This document shows positions 47,776 to 54,653 of a stretch of DNA of 64,000 nucleotides, piece after piece. The position numbers and the translations under genes are program-made. The first letter of the stretch is position 1, and every line of letters begins with the position of its first letter. Below the pieces are notes generated by a model, which was not told where the DNA came from, did not search any database, and worked only from the letters and a program-made list of their open reading frames with translations. This DNA comes from Anthopleura xanthogrammica (Eukaryota > Cnidaria > Anthozoa > Actiniaria > Actiniidae): positions 11,375,391-11,439,390 of the forward strand of contig OZ025212.1 in assembly GCA_964019055.1 (NCBI GenBank), read 5' to 3'.

Positions 47776-47922
47776 TTTATCGCACACTCAGTATTAAAAT
47801 ACAAATACAGTCTACTATTTTATTTATTTCCAGGCGTGCAGTCATTACCTACCACTGAAGGAATGACATCTTGTGATATTCCTCTATCGGTCTCAGCTTT
47901 GGTTAGATTACAATCACGATAA
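14829..47922 (+). CDS. ANAPC1: Anaphase-promoting complex subunit 1 (APC1)
   Basis: APC1 is the largest scaffold of the APC/C ubiquitin ligase that drives mitotic exit in the nucleus. I could join 60 GT-AG exons, all in frame, giving 1887 residues (human about 1944). The start [15 protein letters not shown] lines up with the human N terminus (FVPFGR), and the 1050-1540 region carries proteasome/cyclosome (PC) repeats. Near-identical landmarks with human include RTMALP(I/V)[51 protein letters not shown] and LYVLAAEPR. Exons are listed in the four block entries that follow. Introns hold most of the mobile elements of the window, and five splice junctions are tandemly duplicated. No AATAAA lies between the stop and the POLE2 start. 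Exons 26-28 (29812-30665) are the least certain part. Confidence 0.95.
15401..15722. mobile_element. MITE with TGTCACA ends, intron 1
   Basis: AAGCCTGTGTCACACACTAA at the left is inverse to ...AGCATGTGACACAACCTT at the right, and the arms continue inward (GGTGCAACTTGT against ACAAGTTGCAGG). It is about 320 bp, has no coding capacity and lies in the first intron of ANAPC1. Confidence 0.7.
15948..16206. mobile_element. Inverted-repeat element with C/G-homopolymer borders
   Basis: GGGCTTTCATTTATTACTGT at the left is inverse to ACAGTAATAAATGAAAGCCC at the right, and the next bases (GGGGGGTCGG / CCGACCCCC) also pair. A run of about 25 C lies just outside the left end. It is in intron 1 of ANAPC1 and the homopolymer length is likely to be unreliable. 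Confidence 0.7.
17508..17618 (-). mobile_element. SINE fragment (body only), intron 3
   Basis: The CCAATTGGAAT core followed by TTTTGCAGAGGGAGGAAAAC is shared with the copies at 24711, 34670 and 38322. The tRNA-like head is missing, so this is a 5'-truncated copy on the minus strand. Confidence 0.7.
19208..19335. repeat. Dispersed repeat, second copy at 52177
   Basis: The stretch containing GAGTTGAAAATTACAAATAT and CTAGTTCTCTTTTTAG is shared, with scattered substitutions, with 52177-52300 in the PH-domain gene. Both are intronic. The superfamily was not determined. Confidence 0.65.
19377..19484. mobile_element. Hairpin MITE with CAGCACCCCAGATCTAATGT arms
   Basis: GTAATACACAAGTTCAGCAC pairs with GTGCTGATCTTGTATATTAC, and the arms meet in a short central loop. 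Related end sequences appear at about 18346 and 18608, marking an older, diverged copy 1 kb upstream in the same region of ANAPC1. Confidence 0.7.
22232..22400. mobile_element. Old inverted-repeat element, AGGG...CCCT ends
   Basis: The ends AGGGATTGAAATAATGG and CTGTTATTTCAAGCCCT are imperfect inverses, and the interior has TGACCAGAAAAG-type segments. A related element with poly-T lies at 22767-22909. Both are intronic in ANAPC1. Confidence 0.5.
22767..22909. mobile_element. Inverted-repeat element with internal poly-T
   Basis: AGGGCTCAAAATACC and TTATTTTGAGCCCT are inverse ends about 140 bp apart, with CAACAGTCAACG against GACCGTTGACC inside. A run of about 22 T breaks the left arm. It is intronic. 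Confidence 0.6.
24425..24558. mobile_element. MITE family A (TAGACCCCTTGCAC ends), copy 1
   Basis: TATAGACCCCTTGCAC and GTGCAAGGGGTCTATA are inverse ends. The interior pair CAGCTCAATTTGGAGGACA / TGTCCTCCAAATTGAGCTG nearly fills the element, so the strand folds into one long hairpin. Copies lie at 33085, 33909 and 57654. Flanking TA suggests a TA-duplicating superfamily, which is not certain. Confidence 0.85.
24711..24907 (+). mobile_element. tRNA-derived SINE, copy with diverged head
   Basis: TTGGCGTAGCAGTTAGAGC is an A-box-like segment and GGGTTAGAACCC a decayed B-box, as in a tRNA gene. The body follows (TTTTTCTCCAGGGTCTCCAG, then CCAATTGGAAT). Same family as 34670-34896; intronic, plus strand. 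Confidence 0.8.
25040..25562. repeat. CATC/CATT microsatellite, ANAPC1 intron 14
   Basis: More than 500 bp of CATC, CATT and TATC tetramers fill most of the intron between exons at 25002 and 25592. Long open frames of Ile-His-Pro-Ser repeats across it are artefacts of the 4-bp unit. Confidence 0.95.
29075..29560. repeat. About 50-bp minisatellite after the exon 24 donor
   Basis: Units with TCCTGCTGTGGGGAGGGTGG and GGTACTTGATGGG recur about nine times, with lengths varying by loss or gain of GGGGT segments. It starts within 20 bp of the exon 24 donor (29061) but, unlike the other arrays in this gene, contains no exon sequence. Confidence 0.85.
31516..31656. mobile_element. Hairpin MITE, intron 30
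   Basis: GAGTTCAATATATCCGCGAA pairs with TTCACGGATATATTGTTTGC about 110 bp further on, with further pairing inside (ACAAAATAGTAC / GTGCTATTT). No coding capacity. Confidence 0.65.
33085..33220. mobile_element. MITE family A, copy 2
   Basis: Ends TAGACCCCTTGCAC and CTGCAAGGGGTCTATA with the shared CAGCTCAATTTGGAGG / CCTCCAAATTGAGCTG interior. Highly similar to copies 1 and 4, so insertion is fairly recent. Intron 32 of ANAPC1. Confidence 0.85.
33434..33790 (+). repeat. ANAPC1: 180-bp tandem duplication spanning the exon 33 donor
   Basis: The last 30 bp of exon 33 (from AAAGAACCATGGCAC through ATTGGGAG) plus its GT and about 150 bp of intron are repeated once, 180 bp downstream, with only a few differences. 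The second donor lies at 33643/33644. Only the first copy joins upstream coding sequence. Confidence 0.93.
33909..34138. mobile_element. MITE family A, copy 3, split by a nested element
   Basis: Diverged copy (AAGACCCCTTT left end, GCAAGAGGTATA right end) with the usual CAGCTCAATTTAGAG interior. An 87-bp hairpin element is inserted inside its right arm at 34027-34113, flanked by a 9-bp duplication of the host MITE sequence. Confidence 0.85.
34027..34113. mobile_element. MITE family B (TAGCCTCC...GGAGGCTA), nested copy
   Basis: TAGCCTCCTACGCAGACG and CGTCTGCAAAGGAGGCTA are inverse ends, and the interior also pairs (CTTAGGGTCGTC / GACGACCCTAAG). The flanks are an exact 9-bp duplication, GATTCAGAC (34018-34026 and 34114-34122). 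Copies at 47583 and 54568 also carry 9-bp duplications. That length fits Mutator-like transposases; the superfamily is inference. Confidence 0.92.
34630..34896 (-). mobile_element. tRNA-derived SINE, most complete copy
   Basis: On the minus strand the head reads GTGGCGTAGCGGTGAGAGCG (A box) and later CCGAGTTCGAGACCC (B box), the internal promoter of a tRNA gene. The body has GGGTTTTTCTCCGGG and CCAATTGGAAT, and the element ends in an (AAAT)n-like tail at 34630-34670. It is in intron 34 of ANAPC1, antisense to the gene. Confidence 0.88.
35105..35360. repeat. Polypyrimidine tract, ANAPC1 intron 35
   Basis: About 170 bp of almost pure T/C (TTTCTTTTCTTTCC-like) runs up to the exon 36 acceptor region. 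Such mirror-like homopyrimidine tracts can form triplex DNA; here it may only serve as an extended splice-acceptor tract. Confidence 0.7.
35690..35890. repeat. GAT/GAC trinucleotide microsatellite, intron 37
   Basis: Roughly 200 bp of GATGATGAC-type triplets. The serine- or methionine-rich open frames seen on both strands here are artefacts. Confidence 0.95.
36558..36941 (+). repeat. ANAPC1: 96-bp tandem array spanning the exon 38 donor (4 copies)
   Basis: The final 48 bp of exon 38 (encoding [16 protein letters not shown], a PC-repeat helix pair) plus the first 48 bp of the intron recur at 96-bp spacing. Donor positions end at 36605, 36701, 36797 and 36893. Copy 2 keeps a good donor (CAG then GTAAT), copy 3 has CAC then GTAAT, and copy 4 is more diverged. 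Reading through copy 1 meets a stop within about 10 codons, so copies 2-4 are not extra coding sequence unless spliced unusually. Confidence 0.93.
37642..38222 (+). repeat. ANAPC1: 103-bp tandem array spanning the exon 41 acceptor (5 copies)
   Basis: The segment GAATCTAG followed by GAAGGTGATACGG recurs with acceptors before 37745, 37848, 37951, 38054 and 38157, exactly 103 bp apart. The first four copies lack a 15-bp piece present in the true exon (the codons for DVTSP) and run into TGA, so only the last can be the functional exon start. The unit covers a PC-repeat helix. Confidence 0.93.
38322..38446 (-). mobile_element. SINE fragment (body only), intron 41
   Basis: Shares CCAATTGGAAT and GAAAAACCGGAGAACCCGG with the complete copy at 34630-34896 but lacks the tRNA-like head. 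Minus strand. Confidence 0.75.
40952..41553 (+). repeat. ANAPC1: 69-bp in-frame array of PC-repeat coding unit with 8 donors
   Basis: The unit encodes [23 protein letters not shown] (23 residues, 69 bp) and is repeated eight times plus a partial ninth, with only a few substitutions. Every complete unit ends GGGGAG then GTATGT, an equivalent splice donor. The last exon bases are at 41016, 41085, 41154, 41223, 41292, 41361, 41430 and 41499. All have the same phase and all join in frame to the acceptor at 41595. The frame is open across the whole array. Mature APC1 could contain one to eight copies, or splicing could always use one donor. Confidence 0.95.
42085..42470 (+). repeat. ANAPC1: 73-bp tandem array spanning the exon 51 acceptor (5 acceptors)
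   Basis: TTATTGTGTAG followed by AGTACTGACCATTACC recurs every 73 bp, with acceptors before about 42154, 42227, 42300, 42373 and 42446. Upstream copies run into TAG after 16 codons; only the last joins [15 protein letters not shown]. It is therefore a set of decoy acceptors before the real exon 51. Confidence 0.92.
45242..45462. mobile_element. Long-hairpin MITE (ACAGTGTGAATCG ends), intron 55
   Basis: TTACAGTGTGAATCGAAAAA pairs with TTTTTCGATTCGCACTGTAA and the pairing continues through nearly the whole 221 bp (AACTCTCTAACTGCAAGAAG / CTTCTTGTAGTTAGAGAG). The flanking TTA/TAA could be target duplication or element ends. Confidence 0.8.
45745..45955. repeat. CATCC/TATCC pentamer microsatellite, intron 56
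   Basis: About 200 bp of CCTATCCCAT-type pentamers lie directly before the exon 57 acceptor. The open frame through it (Ile-Pro-Ser-Tyr rich) runs into exon 57 only by chance. Confidence 0.85.
46507..46656. mobile_element. MITE family C (GAAGTCA...TGACCTCA ends), copy 1
   Basis: TTAGAGTGAAGTCATAAAAC pairs with TTTAGTGACCTCACTCTATA, and both arms carry a GTGAAATAA / TTCACGGG segment. The interior TATTAGTCTAATATCTACTT is shared with the inverted copy at 49933-50074. Confidence 0.75.
47583..47633. mobile_element. MITE family B, short 51-bp copy
   Basis: TAGCCTCCTACGCAGACG and CGTCTGCAAACGAGGCTA with almost no loop. Flanks ATCTTTTGG and ATATTTTGG are a 9-bp duplication with one mismatch. Intron 59 of ANAPC1. 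Confidence 0.85.
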
Positions 47923-48067
47923 TAGTACTAGTGTCATATACACTTTGACTCACCCACCCTACCCTTGTCTTTGTACATTTGTACATGAGAGGGCTTGAGT
48001 ACGAATTCAATCAGACATGCGTACAACGATTAGTATTTTCGCGCCATTTTTGATCGAGTGTTCCAAG
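47923..48067 (+). promoter_or_regulatory. ANAPC1-POLE2 intergenic region with E2F site
   Basis: Only 145 bp separate the ANAPC1 stop from the POLE2 start, so this must hold the ANAPC1 3' UTR and the POLE2 promoter unless they overlap. TTTTCGCGCCA (48036-48046) is a full E2F-type site 21 bp before the POLE2 ATG. The start itself lies in CCAAGATGGCTGACC, a TISU/YY1-like element for short 5' UTRs. S-phase control of POLE2 by E2F is known in other animals; here it is inferred from the motif. Confidence 0.7.
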
Positions 48068-49639
48068 ATGGCTGACCCTTTGAGGAAAAAAATCCTGTCG
48101 ATATTCAGATTAAATGGCCTCTCGCTGCAAAGTGAAGCCACAAAATTCCTCAAAGATGTGCTCTCTCCTTTATCTGAACCTGAAGTGGACGAATGGTTGG
48201 AAAAAATACTTGAGGCCGTTCAAAGTCAACCTTTAGGATCTTCCCTGGTTGATCGAGATACGATTGAAACAGCAGTACAAGAATGTAGTAAGGATCCTTC
48301 AGAAGACAGCGATAAGGCATTCTGTGTCATCGATGCCTTCAGCATGCCGAAATTCTCGTTCAGTGTCGACAGGAAAAAGTTTTTCCCTGTTTCAGGCAAA
48401 GCATCGCTTCATCCTGTTACTGACGTCAAATCTGTGCTGTTCTCTGAACGATACACTGTCATACAGCAGAGAACGACAAGACATGAGTTATTCTCAAACG
48501 TGGCTGAGTTAGAAGCAGTGAAACAGAATCAGAACTCTGAAAGATTTGATTTGAAAACCGTGGAATTTCTGATTGGTAGTACAGGGTGCTTGAAACAAAT
48601 CATTGTATTAGGAATGTTGAGTCAGATCAAGGAGGGCAAATTTTACTTAGAGGACCCCACAGGGGCAGTGGAGTTGGACATGAGCAAATCAAAGTTCCAC
48701 ACTGGACTTTATACAGAAAGTTGTTTTGTTTTAGCTGAGGGTACATATGATGATGATATATTTCATGTTACTGCCATGGGGTTCCCACCTGCCGAACCCA
48801 GTAAGATTACAAGGAACCAGTTTGGGAGTGTTAATTTCTTTGGTGGGCCATCGCAGACGTGTGCCAAAGCATCCAGCAAGCTGAAAGATATGGAGAAAGA
48901 AAATACCGATGCTATGTTTGTGATTCTGTCCGATGTATACCTTGATCAACCAAGGGTGATGGACAAGCTACGTACCATGTTCACTGGGTATTCTACTATG
49001 CCACCATCTTTGTTCATTCTCTGTGGGAATTTCAATTCTCAGCCTTATGGGTCTAACCAGTATAAAACAATGAAAGAATCATTCCAAGCATTCGCTAGTT
49101 TGGTGTCAGAATTCCCATCCCTACTAGAATCAACTAGATTTGTGTTTGTCCCAGGACCTCAAGACCCTGGTCCAGGAAACATCATCCCAAGACCTCCAAT
49201 TCCAGAAAGCCTTGTTAAGGTTGTTACAGAGAAAATTCCACTGGCCTGTTTCACTTCAAATCCTTGTAGAATACAATACTGTACACAAGAGATTGTAATC
49301 TTCCGTGAAGACCTTATAAACAAGATGTGCCGCAACTCAATCCATATACCAACTGACCCTAAAGATATTCCCAGCGAGTTACTCAAGACTATCCTTGCTC
49401 AGGCGCACTTGTGTCCTCTACCACTTCATGCTAGACCTATTTACTGGGGATATGACAGTTCTTTAAGGGTTTATCCTGTACCAGACTTGCTTGTTTTAGC
49501 TGATAGACATGATCCTTATAATTGTAAAGCACTAGATTGTTCAGCTACCAACCCAGGCTCATTTTCCAAGAATGATTTTGCATTCAAAGTGTACTGGCCT
49601 TCAACTAATGAGGTAGAGGACTGTAAAATCACTGATTGA
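48068..49639 (+). CDS. POLE2: DNA polymerase epsilon subunit 2 (B subunit), intronless
   Basis: Single 523-residue open frame (human 527). POLE2 is the accessory subunit of the leading-strand replicase Pol epsilon in the nucleus, bridging it to GINS/CMG. Seen: the N-terminal helical domain (MADPLRKKILSIFRLNGLSL, to about residue 75), the OB-fold region (LGMLSQIKEGKFYLEDPTGAVELD), then the inactive phosphoesterase fold (FVILSDVYLDQ, LFILCGNF, RFVFVPGPQDPGPG, NPCRIQYCTQEI, CRNSIHIP, RVYPVPDLLVLAD). I chose the ATG at 48068 over 48017 because it matches the human N terminus, sits in a TISU-like context and leaves the E2F site outside the CDS. Human POLE2 has many introns and the neighbouring gene has 59, so a complete intronless copy suggests a functional retrocopy. 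An AATAAA at 49872 is a candidate polyadenylation signal. Confidence 0.96.
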   Translation: MADPLRKKILSIFRLNGLSLQSEATKFLKDVLSPLSEPEVDEWLEKILEAVQSQPLGSSLVDRDTIETAVQECSKDPSEDSDKAFCVIDAFSMPKFSFSVDRKKFFPVSGKASLHPVTDVKSVLFSERYTVIQQRTTRHELFSNVAELEAVKQNQNSERFDLKTVEFLIGSTGCLKQIIVLGMLSQIKEGKFYLEDPTGAVELDMSKSKFHTGLYTESCFVLAEGTYDDDIFHVTAMGFPPAEPSKITRNQFGSVNFFGGPSQTCAKASSKLKDMEKENTDAMFVILSDVYLDQPRVMDKLRTMFTGYSTMPPSLFILCGNFNSQPYGSNQYKTMKESFQAFASLVSEFPSLLESTRFVFVPGPQDPGPGNIIPRPPIPESLVKVVTEKIPLACFTSNPCRIQYCTQEIVIFREDLINKMCRNSIHIPTDPKDIPSELLKTILAQAHLCPLPLHARPIYWGYDSSLRVYPVPDLLVLADRHDPYNCKALDCSATNPGSFSKNDFAFKVYWPSTNEVEDCKITD

Positions 49640-49932
49640 TACTTATCACCATCACCTCTGTAAATTGCACAATAGACCTTTTTCAAATTTGTAAAATACC
49701 ACTGTGTTCCTTGACTACGGATTCATAGCCTCGATTTTGTGTAGAATATCTATGTGTTCCAGTGAAGGTCCATGGAAGTGTTTGTATTGTTGAAGTTGTG
49801 CATTCTTGCTCATTCTCTTTTTTATCTTTTATTTCATCATTGGGGAAGGTTTCGAGTCTAGTAAAAAATATAATAAAAGATAAAGAACAGTTAGGTATAA
49901 TTCAAATGTGATTTATTACATTTCTAGTAAAA

Positions 49933-50074
49933 TCTAGTTTAGTGAAATCACTAAACCTGTAAATAGATATTAGACTAATACACTTTGGTAAACCCTAATT
50001 CCATTGTTTTCTTTTGTGACTATTACACTTTAACAAGCAATTTTTATTTCACGGGTTTAGCGACTTCATTCTAA
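49933..50074. mobile_element. MITE family C, copy 2 (inverted)
   Basis: Reverse orientation of 46507-46656: it shares AGATATTAGACTAATACACT and GTGACTATTACACTTTAACA and ends in CACGGGTTTAGCGACTTCAT. The two copies lie on either side of POLE2, in opposite orientation. Confidence 0.75.
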
Positions 50075-50590
50075 TTTTTTAAATACTTTGGATATATCAG
50101 CTTGCCTTCTAAGCGTTCTCATAAATAGCTTGGGCTACCTGTGATTATAATACTGGTCTGGTTCATGACTGGATTATAATGTACCATAGGTGTAGTATAA
50201 TTACTTAATTCTGGTGTTAGATAGTTGTACTAAAGCTATGAAACAAATAGTGCTAATTAAACAATAAAATATGCATAATCAAGTTCTATTTAGGTTGCAC
50301 GCTTTTAGTGTTCTTTAGCAGATTGATACTTTATGGGTCTTGCTAACAAATGTCTGGTTGTGGACAAATACTTCACTTGTTCGTAAGACTATCATTAATG
50401 GTCTTTGAAAAAAAAAATCTTTATAATTTGATTTTGTAATATAAATTTTTTTTGTATGTTCCAATAAATTGTATTTAATGCTTTGAAACATTAATTTTCT
50501 TGTTTGTTTATTCTTTGCCCCTCACCATCCCTGGATCTGCCCCTGGAGGGGGTGTTGGGCTGTAAATAAGATATGACTGCATACTTCTAA

Positions 50591-50712
50591 TTGAAATATG
50601 GCGACCAATTTGAATAACTATTGTTCTGGACTGACAAGCCTCATATTGTTCATATTAACACGAGGCTAGTCAGTCTGGAACAACAGTTTTTCAAATTGGT
50701 CGCCATATTTCG
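50591..50712. mobile_element. Hairpin MITE (ATATGGCGACCAATTTG ends)
   Basis: TTGAAATATGGCGACCAATT and AATTGGTCGCCATATTTCG are inverse ends; the interior pairs through TTGTTCTGGACTGACAAGCC / GGCTAGTCAGTCTGGAACAA. No coding capacity. Confidence 0.8.
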
Positions 50713-50735
50713 ATTTGGTGTATAGCATATGAAAA

Positions 50736-50868
50736 TATCAATATTTTATTGCATGCTTTGTGGTTTCCTGATGGAGTTTTTAGGGAGTAGATAAAATCAC
50801 CTTAAAAAAAAATACAAAAAAACTGTCAGAAAACCACAAAGCATGCAATAAAACATTGATATACAGTT
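50736..50868. mobile_element. Hairpin element (GCATGCTTTGTGGTTT arms)
   Basis: ATTGCATGCTTTGTGGTTT pairs with AAACCACAAAGCATGCAAT and the arms extend outward (AATATCAATATTTT / AAAACATTGATATA). The loop is about 60 bp. It follows the previous hairpin by only about 25 bp. Confidence 0.75.
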
Positions 50869-51314
50869 AATAAAACAATAAATGATGAAATTTCTTTTAT
50901 TCTAAAAATATTTTATGATCTGCCATACATTCTCTATATATAGCTATTCAGAACCATAGCTTGGGCTACCTGTGGTTGTCTATCATGAAGTTTAGAATAA
51001 ATTATTGTTGAACCGAAACAGAAAGGCTAAAGATTTATCAAAGAGTCTATATTATGTTCTCTTTTCTGAAACAAATTAATTAATTAATTGCAGACACTTT
51101 TTGAATAGATTTTTTGCATAAAATATTGCTAAACCTGCTAAACGTGTTAATTTCCGATATCGAGTCAATGTTTATTTATATTGTTGTTTCGTCATTGTAT
51201 GACGTCGTGTACATACGTAAACACGGAATTATTACCAATCTGTTAAAATTATTGATGCTGAAACAACTCATTTCTCTATAATCAAGGAACTGTTAACAAA
51301 TTTTATAGGTTAAA

Positions 51315-53859
51315 ATGGGGACAATCAAGTCAGGATGGCTACAGAAACTAAGTAAGTAGTGGTTTAGATTATGTTACGTAGTAAAAATGGTTGAAACGTT
51401 GAGATGCCTTTTTTAGTGCAACCATTTTGGTTGAACAAATCCTGATGACATTCCATGTTGCTTGTCGATCTTTCTCAGGTGGTTTCTTTAAAAACACTTG
51501 GAAGAAGAGATATTTCGTTTTATATCAAAGTGGCGACTTCTGTTATTACCAAGATCCACACGACAAAGAAGTGGATGGAAAAATTAACATGAAAACACAA
51601 TGTCGTCACATACCAGTTGGACATGCTGTTGGCGAAGGAGTCAAGGCACCTAAGGATGTTGATGCTATGTTTAGTGTAGTTTCTACAGAAAGAACGTTTT
51701 ACTTAGTAGCTGATTCAGCAAGCGAAGCAAGGTTGGTGTTTCGTTTTTATTACGTTTCCATTAACGATCGATTAATGGCAAAAATATCAAACAAAGATTT
51801 CAAGTTCGCAAACGTAAACGAATACAGCTGCTGAAAATACGTAAAATTCCTAGTCGTATTCGTACTTTATTTTCAAGATTCGAAGCCAGTATTTGTTATA
51901 ATTTAAGATTACTCCAGTCCTGGCTTATTTCATTGTGTAATCCAAATAAATTTCACCAGCTAAATCTTGCTGTAATTGATATTTTACAGGGAATGGGTGA
52001 CTGCCTTAGAACAAGCTAGAGCTCCAGTAAGTATTGTAGTTTTGCAGAGTTGTTCATGCATATCGTACTGCACATCAAAATATTGTTTACATGTAATAAA
52101 TGAATAAATACAAAGTGCAAATGCTAGTTGCTGCATTATAAGGTATTTTGGAGGGGAAAGGGTAAGAAAATGCATCGGGGTTCGAAATCCCTACAAGATA
52201 ATTGGCTAAATACGAGTTGAAAATTACAAATATCGAGTGAAAAGTATTTGAACTCGCTAGTTCTAGCTAGTTCTCTTTTTAGAAAATAATGATATGCAAA
52301 AAAAAGCCTTTACATTTGCGTTCAATCCATTTATCTTGGAGCTGCTCAATGCACAAGATAAGTTTATCATGTTATTAAAATATTGAAATTCTAACCCTGA
52401 TGCATACCAAACTAAAGGAGGAAGCATGCCCCATTGGCCCCCGTCTAAATCTTGTGGACCTGCATCAGTGTACTTAACCCTGAGTAACATGACCCCCCTT
52501 GTTATTTCAAAGCTGTCCCCCATCCCCAGGAGATTTGGGATAATGGGATTTTGCTGTATGGTTAGATCTTGTATGATGCACTGTATTATAATTAGGGATA
52601 TAGCAAATAAAAGCAGTACAATAAGTTACTGCCAGATATTTAACACTTATTCACTGGGACCGAGGGATACAGTGTGTTTTGTGGTACCAAGACGATGATG
52701 TTTCCTGAGGCATAGCCGAAGGAAATGTCGCTGTCGAGGGACCACATAGCACCCTCTTACCCAATCAGAGTATGAGAAAAATGGACTTTGACAGTTGGTA
52801 TATAACAATGCAATTTAGAGATTGAACCTGAACCTTAAGATACACTTGGCTTAAGTGCAACAAGTTCAAGTTCTTTATTGGAAATTATGTGAGCCAACTT
52901 TCATTTGAATATTTTAGTCTAACATTCCTGGTGAATGAGTGGACCAAATTTGTATTATCATGTAGTTTGTGAAACTGACTCATCCACTCATTACAATGAT
53001 AAATAATGAGATTGAACCTTAGTAATAATTATTTCTTTCAAATTATATTGTTTTAGATATCATATGGAGGCTCAGGTCCACCCCCTCAGCAAGCACCTTA
53101 TGGGTACAACCCCCAAGGACCAGGTAAGACCAGTAACACCAGTAACAGTACTCGGTTAGTACCTTCACTCCAGTTGTTAATTAAGGAATGGGTGGATGAG
53201 AAAATAGTGGAAATTATCCCATTTTTTATTTCAAATTCAGAAAGGGAACTGAAATATATGTAAAGAAGCAAAACAAAGGCCAAGAAATTGACAGATTACA
53301 ACTAATTATTGCTATTAACGATAATTATTGCTAACTGTTGTCTTGTTTTTGCATAGTTGGTCCTCCACCTGCTTACAGTCAAGTGGCACCAGGACCATAT
53401 CCAATGCCAAACCCTCAAAGTGCATATCCACCAGCAGGTCAAGCCTACCCACCACAACCACAATATCCCCAATACCCTAGACAACCTGCTCCCTATCCAC
53501 AACAAGGCTACCCACAGCAACCCTACCCACAACAACCACCACCAGGAGGATACCCCGCACCTCCCCCTGGAGCATACCCACAACAACAGTATCAACCACG
53601 TCCTACAGTCTATGCCCAAGGACAACAACCCCAGACAGTATATGTACAAAATCCCAACCAAGGACATAAAAGTAGTGGTAGGAATAAGATGCTGATGGGA
53701 GCTGGTGCTGGAGCTTTGGGTGGTGCGGCAATGGGATACATGTTGGGTAGAGCTTCAGGTGGGGGTTTTGGTGGCCATGGGTGTCATGGCGGGTATGGTG
53801 GATGGGACTCAGATCATTCTTGGTCGTCAGGAGGAAGCTTTGATTGTGACTTTGACTAA
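51315..53859 (+). CDS. Evectin-like PH-domain protein (PLEKHB family)
   Basis: Five exons join in frame: 51315-51351, 51479-51731, 51990-52026, 53057-53123, 53357-53859 (298 residues). An N-terminal PH domain (about 1-108) opens MGTIKSGWLQKLSGG, with the typical KKRYFVLY strand and the closing tryptophan helix EWVTALEQA. A Pro/Gln/Tyr-rich region follows, with PPPAYS (a PPxY-like WW ligand) and many YPQQ units, then a hydrophobic Gly/Ala segment MLMGAGAGALGGAAMGYMLG and a Gly/Ser/Asp-rich tail. A PH domain, PPPxY-type linker and C-terminal Gly/Ala hydrophobic helix is the layout of evectins (PLEKHB1/2), which are recycling-endosome or Golgi proteins whose PH domain binds phosphatidylserine. 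Lipid preference here is inference. AATAAA at 53914-53919 fits polyadenylation. The tail replaces the usual short hydrophobic end of vertebrate evectins. Confidence 0.78.
52177..52300. repeat. Dispersed repeat, second copy of 19208-19335
   Basis: Shares GAGTTGAAAATTACAAATAT and CTAGTTCTCTTTTTAG with the copy in ANAPC1. Located in intron 3 of the PH-domain gene. Confidence 0.65.
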
Positions 53860-53937
53860 AACAATCAATCTAGTAAATAGACCTAGGTCTGCTAATGTAA
53901 TAATTGTAGGCGGAATAAAATATAAAACTCATTTATT

Positions 53938-54047
53938 TAACCTGTGAAATAAAATCCAGTAGTCTGCTAATATAAAAGTTAAAAGAAAGCAAAAATAGCC
54001 CAAAAAAATTGTAAGGTACGTGACCAGTGATGTCTATTTCACAGGTT
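53938..54047. mobile_element. Short inverted-repeat element after the PH-domain gene
   Basis: TAACCTGTGAAATAAA and TCTATTTCACAGGTTA are inverse ends 110 bp apart. The GTGAAATA/TTTCAC end sequence resembles family C, but the interior differs. Confidence 0.6.
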
Positions 54048-54567
54048 AGATAAGATAAATGTGATAAAGCAAGAAGACATCTAGGTTGCATGAATTGAAT
54101 CCTCAGGGAATTGAGGATACATTTCGTCTCATAAAAGACAATGAGTGAATTAAGAGAGGCTTTGCACCATCATGTGATGGCTGACCAGCCTAAATAGGAG
54201 GCAAGAACAGTCGAATCTGGTCTAATATGAATTACGTGAGAAAGAATTAGTTTTGCAGGGGGAGAAGGCTTTATTGTTGTGCATGACATGACTGCTATCA
54301 CATGATGGTACAAAGCCTCTATTTAGTAAATATGTAAAGCTGTTTTACAGTGAGAAGGGAGAATGACATAAAGTCGAGTACTGTCACTGCTATAGCACTA
54401 AAAAGTTACCATGCACTGTATGAGAACACACTGCTTCTTGAAGCAATATATTAGCTAGATGCTTGTGCAACAGAGCTGCAGTCAGTTGGACACAGGGTAC
54501 AATTTTGTGGTTTTGTGGAGTGGTGCTGTGTATGCCACTGCAAACTGGCAACTGACCACATAAGAAA

Positions 54568-54653
54568 TAGCCTCCTACGCAGATGCTCTTAGGGTGGGGA
54601 GAGAAACATTGCATGACGACATGACACCCTAAGAACGTCTGTGAAGGAGGCTA
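54568..54653. mobile_element. MITE family B, 86-bp copy with exact 9-bp TSD
   Basis: TAGCCTCCTACGCAGATG and CGTCTGTGAAGGAGGCTA ends, nearly the same length and interior as the nested copy at 34027. Flanks CATAAGAAA (54559-54567 and 54654-54662) are an exact 9-bp duplication. Confidence 0.92.

Larger units (their letters stand above)
38490..47922 (+). other. ANAPC1: ANAPC1 exons 42-60 (rest of PC repeats and C terminus)
   Basis: Exons: 38490-38568, 38957-39031, 39674-39753, 40194-40284, 40370-40423, 40518-40574, 40880-41016, 41595-41681, 41865-41982, 42446-42523, 42619-42686, 43400-43475, 44024-44071, 44955-45041, 45563-45658, 45977-46093, 46751-46826, 47293-47421, 47834-47922. Exon 48 (PC repeat [20 protein letters not shown]) has eight possible 3' ends, from 41016 to 41499. 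Exon 51 uses the last of five copied acceptors. The C-terminal part is more diverged from human but keeps [18 protein letters not shown] and VSALVRL. Confidence 0.9.
49640..51310. other. POLE2 3' flank, rich in inverted-repeat elements
   Basis: Contains the POLE2 3' UTR, MITE family C copy 2, and two further hairpin elements (50591-50712 and 50736-50868). GGGCTACCTGTG motifs occur at about 50133 and 50963. No further gene was seen before 51315. Confidence 0.6.

Noticed and set aside
48017..48067. Upstream ATG extending POLE2 by 17 residues
   Set aside because: The extension would contain the E2F site and has no counterpart in known POLE2; the inner ATG matches the family start and a TISU context.
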